Assembly (NCBI RefSeq): GCF_026153205.1
Contig: NZ_JAPFBW010000003.1
Location: 186,001 to 250,000 of the forward strand
Source: Aquabacterium sp. A7-Y
GTDB lineage: Bacteria; Pseudomonadota; Gammaproteobacteria; Burkholderiales; Burkholderiaceae_C
Length of the DNA stretch: 64,000 nucleotides
Direction: 5' to 3'
Shown here: positions 44,677-53,521 of the stretch, piece by piece
How positions within the stretch are numbered: the stretch's first letter is position 1
Layout: each line of letters begins with the position of its first letter
Program-made: the position numbers and the translations under genes
The notes under the pieces: generated by a model
Told to the model about the DNA's origin: nothing
Databases searched by the model: none
Seen by the model: only the letters and a program-made list of their open reading frames with translations

Positions 44677-45009
44677 ATGAATATCGACAAGGTTTTCACG
44701 GCACTGGCATCGGCGCCGCGCCGCCAGATCCTCGCGTATCTCTCTGAAACATCGCTGACGGCGGGTGAAATCGCCGCGCGCTTCGAGATGACCAAACCTT
44801 CGCTGAGCAAGCACCTCAAGGTGCTGGAGAACGCCGGCCTGGTGAACAGTGAGAAGCGCGGCCAGTTCGTCCACTACAGCCTGGCCGACGACAACCTGAT
44901 GGGCCAGCTGAGCAACTACCTCGCCACCTTCTGCCCGGTCGGCGGGCCGCTCAAGAAGGAGAGCGCGGCCCTGGCCCGGGCGCGCGGCCGGGACGCGGGC
45001 CGCGGCTGA
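44677..45009 (+). CDS. ArsR/SdpR-family winged-helix repressor
   Basis: 110 residues. The core is a canonical ArsR winged helix: FTALASAPRRQILAYLSETSLTAGEIAARFEMTKPSLSKHLKVLENAGLVNSEKRGQFVHYSLADDNL. The recognition helix (TKPSLSKHLKVLE) is intact. There is no CxC metal site (only one Cys, near residue 91), so it is closer to SdpR-type regulators than to metal sensors. A palindromic AT-rich site lies 50 bases upstream. The basic tail (ALARARGRDAGRG) is unusual. The downstream helicase starts only 22 bases later, so the two may be co-transcribed. Confidence 0.88.
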   Translation: MNIDKVFTALASAPRRQILAYLSETSLTAGEIAARFEMTKPSLSKHLKVLENAGLVNSEKRGQFVHYSLADDNLMGQLSNYLATFCPVGGPLKKESAALARARGRDAGRG

Positions 45010-45031
45010 GGCACTGGCCCGCACGCACGGG

Positions 45032-47378
45032 GTGCAGTTCGTGACGCAGTACACCGTCGCCGTCCGTGAGCTGTGCGAGTTCGCCGCCAAGCAGGGTGAC
45101 CTCGACCTGCGCTTCACGCCGTCGCCCACCGCGCAAGAGGGCATCGCCGGCCATGCCGCCGTCGCCGCGCGTCGCGGCGCCGGCTACCGGGCCGAGCTGA
45201 GCCTGGTCGGCGAGTACAAGGAGCTGTCGGTGCGCGGCCGCGCCGACGGCTGGGACGCAGCGCGCGGCCGGCTGGAGGAGGTGAAGACCTTCCGTGGCGA
45301 CCTGGCGCGCCAGCCCGTGAATCATCGCCAGCTGCACTGGGCCCAGCTCAAGGTCTACGGCTGGCTGCTGTGCCGGCAGCTGGGTTTGGCCGAGGTCGAG
45401 CTGGCACTGGTGTATTTCGATGTCGGCAGCGCCGAGGAGACCGTCTTCGCCGAGCGCCACCCGGCCGAGGTGTTGCGGCAGCACTTCGAACTGCAGTGCG
45501 AGCGTTTCCTGCAGTGGGCCGTGCAGGAGCTGGCGCACCGCGCCGGGCGCGATGCGGCGCTGGCGGGCCTGGGTTTTCCTCACGGCGGTTTCCGGCCGGG
45601 TCCAGCGCGAGCTGGCCGAGGCGGTTTACCGGGCGGCCAGCAGCGGCCGCTGCCTGGCGGTCGAGGCGCCCACCGGCATCGGCAAGACCGTGGGCACCCT
45701 GTTTCCGCTGCTCAAGGCCTGCCCGACCCAGGCGCTGGACAAGGTGTTTTTCCTCACTGCCAAGACCTCGGGGCGACGGCTGGCCCTGGAGGCGGCCCGC
45801 GCGATCGCGGGGCCGGCTTCGGCCACGCCCTTGCGCGTGCTGGAACTGGTGGCGCGCGACAAGGCCTGTGAGCACCCGGAGCTCGCCTGCCATGGCGAGT
45901 CTTGCCCGCTGGCGCGGGGCTTCTACGACCGGCTGCCGGCCGCGCGCAGCGCGGCAGTCGCCCTCGGCGCCGCGACCACGCTGGACAAGGCGGCGGTGCG
46001 CGAGGTGGCGCTGGCCCACCAGGTCTGTCCCTACTACCTGGGTCAGGAGCTGGCGCGCTGGGCCGACGTGGTGGTGGGCGACTACAACTACTACTTCGAC
46101 GGCAGCGCGATGCTGCACGGTCTGACGCTCGCCAACCAGTGGCGCGTGGGCGTGCTGGTGGACGAGGCCCACAACCTGGTTGAGCGGGCCCGCGGCATGT
46201 ACAGCGCCGAGCTGCGCAAGCCGGCTTTCGACGCGCTGCGCGCGGCGGCACCGGCCTCGCTGAAAAAGGTGCTGGACGGCGTCAACCGGGCCTGGAACGC
46301 CTTGCACAAGGAGCAGCTGTTGCCCTACCAGGCGCATCCCGAGCCGCCCGAGCGTCTGCTGGCCGCCCTGCAGAAGGCCAGCGTCGCCATCGCCGAGCAC
46401 CTGGCCGAGCAGCCGGCGGCGACCAGCCCCGGGCTGCAGGACTTTCATTTCGCCGCGCTGCACTTCGCCCGCCTGGCCGACAGTTTTGGCACCCACTCGA
46501 TCTTCGATGTCACGCTGGAGCCGGGGGGCCTCCGCGCCGGGGGCCGGCGCCGCAGCCTGCTGTGCCTGCGCAATGTGGTGCCGGCGCCGTTCCTGCAGCC
46601 GCGCTTCCAGGCGGCGCGTTCGGTCGCGCTGTTCTCGGCCACGCTCAGCCCGGCGCTGTTTTACGCCGACATGCTCGGGCTGCCGGAGAACACCGCGAGG
46701 GTCGAGGTGGCCTCGCCCTTCCGGGCCGAGCAGCTGGCGGTCTGGGTGGTGGACCACATCTCGACCCGCTACCCGGACCGGCAAGGATCGCTCGCGCCCA
46801 TCGCCGAGCTGATCGCTGCGCAATACCAGGCCGCCCCGGGCAACTACCTGGCGTTTTTCAGCAGCTTCGACTACCTGCGGCAAGTCGCGGCAGCCTTGCG
46901 CGAGCGCCTTCCCGGCTGCCCGGTGTGGGAGCAGTCCGCACGCATGGACGAAACCGAGCGTGAGCAGTTCCTGGCGCGCTTTCACGCCGATGGACGCGGC
47001 ATCGGTTTCGCCGTGCTCGGCGGGGCGTTCGCCGAAGGGGTGGACTTGCCGGGGCGCCGGCTGGTGGGCGCCTTTGTCGCGACCCTGGGGCTGCCGCAGC
47101 TCAACCCCGTCAACGAGCAGATGAAACGCTGCCTGGACGAGCGCCTCGGCGCGGGTCACGACTACACCTATCTCTACCCGGGCCTGCAGAAGGTGGTGCA
47201 GGCGGCGGGCCGCGTGATCCGCACGCCGGAAGACCAGGGTGTGGTGTTCCTGATCGACGATCGCTTCGCGCAGTCCAAGGTGCGTCGACTGCTGCCTGCC
47301 TGGTGGAAGCCGGAGCGCTGGACCCGGCCGCCCGAAGGGGCTCGCACCGCAGTGCGCAGCACGGAGGTTACCCAATGA
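45032..47378 (+). pseudogene. DinG/XPD-like ATP-dependent DNA helicase with nuclease-like N-terminus, frameshifted
   Basis: Two overlapping frames make one protein of about 780 residues. The first part has a PD-(D/E)XK-like domain (VRGRADGWD, LEEVKTFRG) ending FPHGGFRPG. The second resumes with QRELAEAVYRAASSGRCLAVEAPTGIGKT (Walker A), Cys residues CEHPELACHGESCPLARG suggesting an iron-sulfur cluster, VLVDEAHN (DEAH box), SVALFSATLSP and QAAGRVIRTPEDQG. The break is one extra C at about 45602-45603 (GTCCAG where GTCAG restores the frame). Without it the gene is a standard Rad3-like helicase of betaproteobacteria. Either a sequencing error or a recent mutation; all motifs are intact. The start codon is GTG, 22 bases after the ArsR gene. 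Confidence 0.85.
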
Positions 47379-47709
47379 GCCTCGCGGCGTGCGCGCGCGT
47401 GTCGCTCAAGAGGTATCGGTGCCGGCCTCCAGCCGCGTCATCTGGAAGATGCCGGTCGCGTTGCCCGTGTCGAAGGCCAGGTCCAGCAGCGGCGTGCACG
47501 TCCTCGACGTAGTCCCGCGCCACCGGCACACGCTGCAGCAGGTCGTCGAACAGCAGCAGGTTGAGCGCCTGCGCCAGTTCGGCGCGCGAGAGGCGGGCGG
47601 TGGCCGGGCGCAGCAGCGCGGGCGCGATGAAGACGCGCGAGAAGCAGCGGGCGGCGGCGTCGGCGCCGAGCAGGGCGCCGACGAGACGGAACAAGCCGGT
47701 GTCGGCCAT
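47368..47709 (-). CDS. Small unknown protein downstream of the dehydrogenase, probably frameshifted
   Basis: 113 residues as read. The first ~70 residues (GLFRLVGALLGADAAARCFSRVFIAP, then LNLLLFDDLLQRVPVARDYVEDVHA) look like a real helical protein. After that the read frame becomes shadow-like, while the next frame gives LLDLAFDTGNATGIFQMTRLEAGTDTS and a stop at 47406. One extra G at 47491-47492 explains this; the corrected product would be about 100 residues. It overlaps the helicase 3' end by ten bases as read, but not after correction. It is last in the minus-strand lysine-catabolism set. Family unknown. Confidence 0.5.
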   Translation of the reverse strand: MADTGLFRLVGALLGADAAARCFSRVFIAPALLRPATARLSRAELAQALNLLLFDDLLQRVPVARDYVEDVHAAAGPGLRHGQRDRHLPDDAAGGRHRYLLSDTRAHAARLIG

Positions 47710-47792
47710 GGGACAACTCCAGAGGGAAGGAACGGCGCCCGGGAGGGCGCGCCGGCATGCGGGACGGCCGGCGCGGCCGGCCCCGGTCCCGC

Positions 47793-49300
47793 TCAGACGT
47801 CGAACTTCACGCCCTGCGCCAGCGGCAGCGCACGCGAGTAGTTGACGGTGTTGGTGACGCGCCGCATGTAGGCTCGCCAGGCGTCGGAGCCGGATTCGCG
47901 CCCGCCGCCGCTGTCCTTGTCGCCGCCGAAGGCGCCGCCAATCTCGGCGCCCGAGGTGCCGATGTTGACGTTGGCGATGCCGCAGTCCGAGCCGCGTGCC
48001 GACAGGAAGGTCTCGGCCTCGCGCAGGTCGTTGGTGAAGATGGCCGAGGACAGGCCCTGCGGCACCTCGTTCTGCAGCGCGATCGCCTCATCGAACGCGC
48101 GGTAGCTCAGCACATAGAGGATGGGCGCGAAGGTTTCCTCGCGCACCACGGCGGTTTGCGCCGGCATGCGCACGAGGGCCGGCTCGGCATACCAGGCGTC
48201 GGTGTGCCGGTCGGCCAGCGCCTGTGCGCCGCCGCTGACCACGCCGCCCTCGGTGCGCGCCTGCTCGAGCGCCTGCTGCATGCGCTCGAAGGCGGCACGG
48301 TCGATCAGCGGGCCCACCAGGGTGCCGGGCTCCAGCGGGTCGCCGATGCGCAGCTGCGCACGGGCGCGCTCCAGCCGCTCGACCAGCGTGTCGTGCACGC
48401 TCTCGTGCACGATCACGCGCCGGGTGCTGGTGCAGCGCTGGCCGGCCGTGCCGTAGGCGCCGAACAGGATGCCGCGTACCGCCAGGTCCAGGTCGGCCGA
48501 GGCGCTGACGATGATGGCGTTGTTGCCGCCCAGCTCCAGCAGGCAGCGCCCGAAACGCGCCGCCACGCGTGGCGCCACGGCCCGGCCCATGCGGGTGCTG
48601 CCGGTGGCGGAGAGCAGCGCGATGCGCGGGTCGTCGGCGAGCAGCTGACCGAGCGCGGCGCGGCCGATCAACAGCTGCGACAGGCCCTCGGGTGCGTCGG
48701 CGCCGAAGCGCGCGAGCGCGCGTTCGAACAGCGGCCTGGGTCGCCAGCGCCGTCAGCGGCGTCTTCTCGGACGGCTTCCACACGACCGGGTCGCCGCACA
48801 CGAGCGCGAGGGCCGCGTTCCAGGACCACACCGCGACGGGGAAGTTGAAGGCGCTGATGATGCCGACCACACCAAGCGGGTGCCATTGCTCCATCATGCG
48901 GTGGCCGGGGGCGCTCGGACGCGATGGTCAGGCCGTGCAGCTGGCGCGACAGGCCCACCGCGAAGTCGCAGATGTCGATCATCTCCTGCACCTCGCCTTC
49001 ACCTTCGCTGGCGATCTTGCCGACCTCGATCGAGACCAGCCGGGCCAGCTCGGCCTTGTGGCTGCGCAGCTCCTCCCCGAGCAGCCGCACCAGTTCGCCG
49101 CGCCGGGGCGCCGGCACCTCGCGCCAGGCGAGGAAGGCCTGCTGGGCGCGGGCGACGGCCGAGCGGGCCTGCTCGGGGGTGGTCTCGGCCAGCTGCGCCA
49201 GCGCGGCGCCATCGATGGGCGAGCGGACCGACAGGGTGCCGCCGCTCAAGGCCGCGGCGGGCACGCCGAGGGCCTGGAGGAGTTCGTGGACGTGGCTCAT
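47793..49300 (-). pseudogene. amaB: L-aminoadipate-semialdehyde dehydrogenase-type ALDH (AmaB-like), two frameshifts
   Basis: Three frames join into a full aldehyde dehydrogenase of about 500 residues (start ATG at 49300, GGAG upstream). Part 1 runs from HELLQALGVPAAAL to GLTIASERP. Part 2 is [54 protein letters not shown]. Part 3 carries [19 protein letters not shown] (catalytic Glu), [15 protein letters not shown] (catalytic Cys) and [19 protein letters not shown] and the C-terminal EIGGAFGGDKDSGGGRESGSDAW are typical of the ALDH7 group that oxidises aminoadipate semialdehyde. The breaks are one extra G in the run 48907-48911 and one near 48733-48734. Paired with the lysine/saccharopine dehydrogenase upstream. 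Confidence 0.85.
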
Positions 49301-49320
49301 GCTCGTGGGCTCCAAGGGGG

Positions 49321-50415
49321 TCAGGCGATCGATTCGACGTGGCGCGACTGCTGGTAGGCGCTGCCAAAGCGGTTGGCCAGGAAGGCCGGCAGCTCCACCT
49401 GCTCCTGCCGGATGAAGCCGCTGCGCGGCAGCTTACCCTCCCGGAACAGGTCGACGGCGGCGCAGATGCCGGCGGCCGTGGTGATCTGGATGGCCGACAG
49501 CGGCGCGTCCTCGCTGCGGTCGGCGAAGATCTTGCGGGTGAACACCTCCTGCACCAGGTGACCGTGGCGCAGGCCGCTGACGGTCACGAACACCAGCACG
49601 ACGTCCTGCATGGTGCTGGGCACCGAGCGGCGCAGGATGTCCTTGAGGGTTTCGGGGTCGTCCTTGAGCTGCAGTTCCTCCAGCAGCATCTTCATCAGGT
49701 CGCGATGGCCGGGGTAGCGCACCGACTTGTAGTCCAGCGTGCGCACGCGGCCCTCCAAGGTTTCGCACAGGGTGCCCAGGCCGCCGGAGGTGTTGAAGGC
49801 CTCGTACTCGACGCCGTCGAGCGAGAAGTGCTCCAGGCCTTCCAGCGGCAGCATCTCCAGGCAGCGGTGGTCGCGGATCGCCTCGCAGGGATGGCAGTAC
49901 TCGTTGATCAGGCCGTCGACGCTCCAGGTCAGGTTGTACTTCAGCGCGTTGGTCGGGAAGGCGGGCAGCGCGCCGACGCGCATCTTGACGTCGTGCAAGG
50001 TGTCGAACTGGCGGGTGAGGTGGTGCGCCACGATGCCGACGAAGCCGGGGGCCAGGCCGCATTGCGGCATGAAGGCGGTCGGCGCGCCGGCGGCCAGGCG
50101 CTTGATCTCGCGGGTGGCGGCGACGTCCTCGGTGAGGTCGAAGTAGTGGCAGCCGGCCTCGCGCGCCTGGGTGGCGGCAAGGATGGCGAGGTGGTAGGGC
50201 AGGGCGTTGACGACCGCCTCGTGGCCGCGCATGGCGGCGAGCAGCTGGCGCGTGTCGGCGGTGTCGGCGAGGTGGACGGCGGCGCCGCTGCCCTTCAACT
50301 TGGCCAGCGCCGTTTCGCTCTTGTCCACCACGGTCACCTGGTAGTCGCCGCTGTGGGCCAGCAGGCGGGCGATCGTTTGCCCGATATGGCCGGCGCCGAG
50401 AAGAACCACACGCAT
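49321..50415 (-). CDS. Lysine 6-dehydrogenase/saccharopine dehydrogenase family protein
   Basis: 364 residues from the ATG at 50415. The N-terminal Rossmann fold is VVLLGAGHIGQTIARLLAHSGDYQVTVVDKS (GxGxxG). It is followed by VVNALPYHLAILAATQAREAGCHYFDLTED and QCGLAPGFVGIVAHHL, hallmarks of the saccharopine dehydrogenase/lysine 6-dehydrogenase family. Such enzymes give aminoadipate semialdehyde from lysine or saccharopine, which the next gene (AmaB-like, 20 bases downstream) would oxidise to aminoadipate. This is therefore a lysine degradation pair. A divergent Lrp/AsnC regulator shares the upstream region. Direct lysine dehydrogenase versus saccharopine substrate cannot be decided by eye. Confidence 0.88.
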   Translation of the reverse strand: MRVVLLGAGHIGQTIARLLAHSGDYQVTVVDKSETALAKLKGSGAAVHLADTADTRQLLAAMRGHEAVVNALPYHLAILAATQAREAGCHYFDLTEDVAATREIKRLAAGAPTAFMPQCGLAPGFVGIVAHHLTRQFDTLHDVKMRVGALPAFPTNALKYNLTWSVDGLINEYCHPCEAIRDHRCLEMLPLEGLEHFSLDGVEYEAFNTSGGLGTLCETLEGRVRTLDYKSVRYPGHRDLMKMLLEELQLKDDPETLKDILRRSVPSTMQDVVLVFVTVSGLRHGHLVQEVFTRKIFADRSEDAPLSAIQITTAAGICAAVDLFREGKLPRSGFIRQEQVELPAFLANRFGSAYQQSRHVESIA

Positions 50416-50479
50416 GTCTGTCTCCCGAGTTGAGGTGCTTGCTGCCCGAGGGGCTGCGGCTGAGTCTAGGGAGCAGCGC

Positions 50480-50556
50480 TGACGAAAAAAAGCACGAGTT
50501 CGACAAAACATCGGCTCAAGCCGACGTTATGCAGCGAGCTATGATGCATTTCGTCA
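50480..50556. promoter_or_regulatory. Inverted TGACGAAA/TTTCGTCA pair in the divergent promoter
   Basis: TGACGAAA at 50480-50487 and its exact reverse complement TTTCGTCA at 50549-50556 lie 61 bases apart in the 157-bp region between the dehydrogenase and the Lrp-type gene. Widely spaced symmetric sites suit Lrp/AsnC octamers, which bind several sites and wrap DNA. Probably the operator through which lysine or a derivative controls both genes. Confidence 0.5.
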
Positions 50557-50572
50557 GAAGGAGCTCCGCCCC

Positions 50573-51046
50573 ATGCCCACGTCCAGCCCCTCGCCCGCTC
50601 CCGTACCCCAGCTTCGCGACCAGCTCGACCGCGACCTGCTGGCCCTGCTGCAGGCGAATGCGCGCGAGAGCACGGCCAACCTCGCCCGCAAGCTCGGCGT
50701 GGCGCGCACGACGGTGGTGGCGAGGCTGTCCCGGCTGGAAGCCGACGGGGTGGTCGTCGGCTACACCGTGCGCCTGGGCCAGGACGTGGTGGACCGGTCG
50801 GTGTTCGCCTATGTGGGCATCACGACGGAGCCCAAGTCCGGTCGCGACGTGACACGCCGGCTGGCCCGGCTGCCGGAGTTGCGGCAGCTGTGCGCGGTGA
50901 GCGGCGAGTTCGACTACATCGCCCAGCTGCGGGCCGACTCGATGTCGCGCCTGGATGCCTTGCTGGACGAGATCGGTGAGATCGACGGCGTGACCCGCAC
51001 CACCACCTCGGTGGTGCTGGCGGTGCGCACGGACCGCACGACCTGA
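50573..51046 (+). CDS. Lrp/AsnC-family regulator of the lysine catabolic genes
   Basis: 157 residues, with AGAAGGAG upstream. The N-terminal helix-turn-helix is LDRDLLALLQANARESTANLARKLGVARTTVVARLSRLEADGVVVGYTVRLG, and the C-terminal RAM ligand-binding domain is FAYVGITTEPKSGRDVTRRLARLPELRQLCAVSGEFDYIAQLRADSM. Such regulators sense amino acids and form octamers. It is divergent from the saccharopine/lysine dehydrogenase gene, separated by the TGACGAAA inverted pair. By context it is the local activator or repressor responding to lysine or a degradation product. Confidence 0.92.
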   Translation: MPTSSPSPAPVPQLRDQLDRDLLALLQANARESTANLARKLGVARTTVVARLSRLEADGVVVGYTVRLGQDVVDRSVFAYVGITTEPKSGRDVTRRLARLPELRQLCAVSGEFDYIAQLRADSMSRLDALLDEIGEIDGVTRTTTSVVLAVRTDRTT

Positions 51047-51063
51047 GGTCCACGGCCGGCCGC

Positions 51064-51282
51064 TCAGTAATGCGGCGGCAGCTCTTCGCGCAGGTTGCGC
51101 AGCAGGCCGCCGCCTGTTTCGGTGTTCTGTTGCCGCAGCTGCAGGATCTCGCGCATCAGCAGCTCGATCTGCTGCTGCTGCCGAGCGACGACTTCGTTGA
51201 GGTGATCGAGCAGATCCTCGGTGAAGCCGGCCTTGACCTCGAGATCGGTCACGCGTTGTTCCAGGGGGTGGGGACGTTCCAT
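51064..51282 (-). CDS. slyX: SlyX family protein
   Basis: 72 residues. Typical SlyX layout: a coiled coil (LEQRVTDLEVKAGFTEDLLDHLNEVVARQQQQIELLMREILQLRQQ) and the conserved C-terminal ELPPHY. Function in the cell is not established. It converges on the Lrp gene with 17 bases between stop codons. Confidence 0.9.
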   Translation of the reverse strand: MERPHPLEQRVTDLEVKAGFTEDLLDHLNEVVARQQQQIELLMREILQLRQQNTETGGGLLRNLREELPPHY

Positions 51283-51328
51283 CCCCGTATTGGACGACAG
51301 AAGCGGAGGGCTTGCGCCCGCGGCCCTG

Positions 51329-51595
51329 TTATCGCCGGACCAGGTACCCGATGATGCCGCCGGCGGCCGCCGAAATCACTGACATGGCCCACTTTTTCTC
51401 TTCCGGGGCCCATGTAGGCGAGGTCAAAGTGCTGTAGCACAGCCACGCAATGCGCAAAACGAAGGCGATGGCGACCAAAAAAAGCGCCACATCCTTGAAC
51501 AGCCGGACCTTGCGTTCATCATTCGTTTCTTCGCGATCGATGGCGACGCTGAACTTGTGGTTCGGCGGCGGTCTGTTCAAGTCGATGTTGCTCAC
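51329..51595 (-). CDS. Small membrane protein paired with a ribbon-helix-helix gene
   Basis: 88 residues. A polar N-terminus (NIDLNRPPPNHKFSVAIDREETNDERKVRLFKD) is followed by two membrane helices: VALFLVAIAFVLRIAWLCYSTL and WAMSVISAAAGGIIGYLVRR. The start overlaps the stop of the upstream ribbon-helix-helix gene by four bases, so the two are translated together. The layout of a small DNA-binding protein followed by a small membrane protein, with a palindromic promoter, resembles toxin-antitoxin loci. No toxin family is recognised and a plain accessory role is equally possible. Confidence 0.7.
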   Translation of the reverse strand: MSNIDLNRPPPNHKFSVAIDREETNDERKVRLFKDVALFLVAIAFVLRIAWLCYSTLTSPTWAPEEKKWAMSVISAAAGGIIGYLVRR

Positions 51596-51801
51596 AGGCC
51601 GATGATTTCCGTTTCGAGCTTGTGGGTCTTCGGCTCGACCAAGCCCACCTTCAGGCCGCGCTTTTTGCCCTCGCGCGCCGCGAGAAAAAGCTGCAGGGCT
51701 TTGCGCAAGATTTCGGCCTTGCTGCTTTCGCTTTCCTGGACCACCTTGTCCAGCTCCTCGTTCAAGTCATCGGAAAACTGGACGTTGAATCGGACTGCCA
51801 T
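51592..51801 (-). CDS. Ribbon-helix-helix (CopG/Arc-like) DNA-binding protein
   Basis: 69 residues from the ATG at 51801. The fold is visible as one N-terminal strand (AVRFNVQFSDDLNEELDKVV) followed by helices SKAEILRKALQLFLAAREGKKRG; SSKAEILRKAL is the usual helix pair of this family. The C-terminus (GLVEPKTHKLETEIIGL) may contact the partner protein. An inverted repeat 27-47 bases upstream is a probable autoregulatory site. It is translationally coupled to the membrane-protein gene. Confidence 0.8.
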   Translation of the reverse strand: MAVRFNVQFSDDLNEELDKVVQESESSKAEILRKALQLFLAAREGKKRGLKVGLVEPKTHKLETEIIGL

Positions 51802-51827
51802 GGCGAACTCCTCGATGAGCGAAAGAT

Positions 51828-51848
51828 GGTGTGCACCATTTTTACACC
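51828..51848. promoter_or_regulatory. Inverted repeat upstream of the ribbon-helix-helix gene
   Basis: GGTGT (51828-51832) and ACACC (51844-51848) form a dyad around an AT-rich centre, with a nested GTGCAC palindrome. It lies immediately upstream of the ribosome binding site region of the DNA-binding gene, the place expected for autorepression by a ribbon-helix-helix dimer pair. Confidence 0.45.
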
Positions 51849-51992
51849 GAAACAGCGCCTGTTCCACCACCCGTCGGAGCCGGGGCCGCCGTGATCGGGA
51901 TGGTGCGGACGGCGCTGCAACCGGCCCGCTGCCGAGTGACAGCCACGGTCGTGCCCGCCACAATAAGCGTCCCTGCCTGCTGCCTCGTCACC

Positions 51993-52505
51993 ATGGACTG
52001 CGTCCCCCGCCCCGAGGAAACCCGCAACCGCGCCGCTGAACTGATCGAACTGCTCCAGCTGCAGCCGCACCCCGAAGGCGGGCACTTCCGCGAGTTCCAC
52101 CGTTCGGCCTCGACCGTCGCGCCGGAGGACGGCCGCCCGGCGCGGTCGTCCCTCACCAGCATCGACTTCCTGCTGACGAATGGGCAGTTCAGCGCCTGGC
52201 ACCGGGTTGCATCGGACGAAGCTTGGCACCTGCTGGAAGGCGGGCCGCTGCGCCTGTGGTTGATGCCGCCGGAGGCAGGGGGGCTGCAGAGCGTGGAGCT
52301 GGGTCTGGCGGGTGCAACGCGGCGCCCGCGCCATGTGGTGCCGGCCGGCTGGTGGCAGGCCGCCGAGCCGCTGGGGGAGTTCGCCTATGTCGGCGCCACC
52401 GTGGGCCCCGGCTTCGATTCCGCGGATTTTTCTTTCCTGCGCGGCGATCCGGCCGCGCTCGCGCGTTTGCGCGCGCTTCGAGCGGACTTGCTGCGCCTGG
52501 TGTAG
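51993..52505 (+). CDS. DUF985 cupin protein
   Basis: 170 residues from the ATG at 51993. Matches the DUF985 cupin family: LIELLQLQPHPEGGHFREFHRS at the N-terminus, SSLTSIDFLLTNGQFSAWHRVASDEAWHLLEGGPLRLWLM (first cupin strand set with the His/Glu-type pocket) and HVVPAGWWQAAEPLGEFAYVGATVGPGFDSADFSFL. A small single-domain beta-barrel; substrates of this family are unknown, though many cupins bind metal or sugars. Monocistronic. Confidence 0.88.
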   Translation: MDCVPRPEETRNRAAELIELLQLQPHPEGGHFREFHRSASTVAPEDGRPARSSLTSIDFLLTNGQFSAWHRVASDEAWHLLEGGPLRLWLMPPEAGGLQSVELGLAGATRRPRHVVPAGWWQAAEPLGEFAYVGATVGPGFDSADFSFLRGDPAALARLRALRADLLRLV

Positions 52506-52514
52506 CGCCTCGGC

Positions 52515-53222
52515 CTACTCGGCCGTCTGCGCGCTGAGGATGCGGCCGTTGCGGCTGTCGAAGTCGCAGCGGTAGCTGAACGGAATCGCGTTCATGCCGG
52601 GCGCCCGCTCGACGCCGCCCTGGCCTTCGAGGCTGGTGCGGATGTTGGAGGTGGCACGCAGCCGGCGCGAATCGGAGCCGAACACGATGCGGCCGACGCG
52701 CGGGTATTTCTGTTTCAGCACGCCGGCGGCCGCGGTTTCGCAGGCCTCTGGCGAGACATGGGTGACGTCCGGCTCGCGGGCGGCCTCGGCGAGCGCACGG
52801 GCCCGCCCGGTCTCACGGAACACCACGCCCGAGGTGGCGCTGGTGCTGGCGTTGTAGGCGCAGCTGTAGGTGAAGGGCACCGCGCCGCCGGCACCCTGGT
52901 AGCGGCCTTCGCCCTTGACGCCGGTTTCATCGTCCGACATCGGCGACAGCGCCCGCTTGGAGCCGATGAACTGCACGTCCTCGGCCTCGCGCCCGCGCAT
53001 GGCCCGCACCGTCTCTGCGACCGCAGCCTCGCAACGGTCGCCCGCCTGCGCCTGGGCGGCCTGCTTGGCGGCCGGGGACGGCGCAGCCCGGGCGGGCTGG
53101 GGCGCCTGGATCACCGGGGGGGGTTCGGCGGCCGCTGCGGCCTCGGGCGCCGCCGGTGCGCCGGCGGCGGCCCCCGACAGGACAATGGCGGCGGCGAAGA
53201 CGGTGTGAGGGCGGAGCATCAT
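52515..53222 (-). CDS. Secreted protein with two repeated Cys-containing domains
   Basis: 235 residues from the ATG at 53222. A signal peptide (PHTVFAAAIVLSGAAAGAPA) is followed by an Ala/Pro-rich linker at about residues 20-60. Two related segments follow: CEAAVAETVRAMRGREAEDVQFIGSKRALSPMSDDETGVKGEGRY...FTYSCAYN and CETAAAGVLKQKYPRVGRIVFGSDSRRLRATSNIRTSLEGQGGV...FSYRCDFD. Each has one Cys at the start and one in the final strand, suggesting two disulfide-closed domains from an internal duplication. Family not recognised. It converges on the cupin gene. Confidence 0.7.
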   Translation of the reverse strand: MMLRPHTVFAAAIVLSGAAAGAPAAPEAAAAAEPPPVIQAPQPARAAPSPAAKQAAQAQAGDRCEAAVAETVRAMRGREAEDVQFIGSKRALSPMSDDETGVKGEGRYQGAGGAVPFTYSCAYNASTSATSGVVFRETGRARALAEAAREPDVTHVSPEACETAAAGVLKQKYPRVGRIVFGSDSRRLRATSNIRTSLEGQGGVERAPGMNAIPFSYRCDFDSRNGRILSAQTAE

Positions 53223-53521
53223 GAGCGGCGATTGTGAGGCCAAAGCGCCCGGAAAGGCAGCCCCGGCCGCTCAGCCGGCCCGACCGGCCCGACGCGCGGC
53301 GGGCGCGGGAGCCGGGCTTGAGGCCGACGCGGGGGCGACCGCCGTCGCGCGGCTGTCTGTCTCCGGCCGGACACCGGGCCGGCTGCGGACCCTGGTACGC
53401 TCGCAGATCGAACCGCACGAGGAGTCCGGATGCGCGCGGCCGTGTCGGTCGGCCTGCGCGGTCGCTTTCGGTCCGTCTGCGGCCGGGTGTCGCTACACTT
53501 CCGACCGACTTACCTTCAGAC

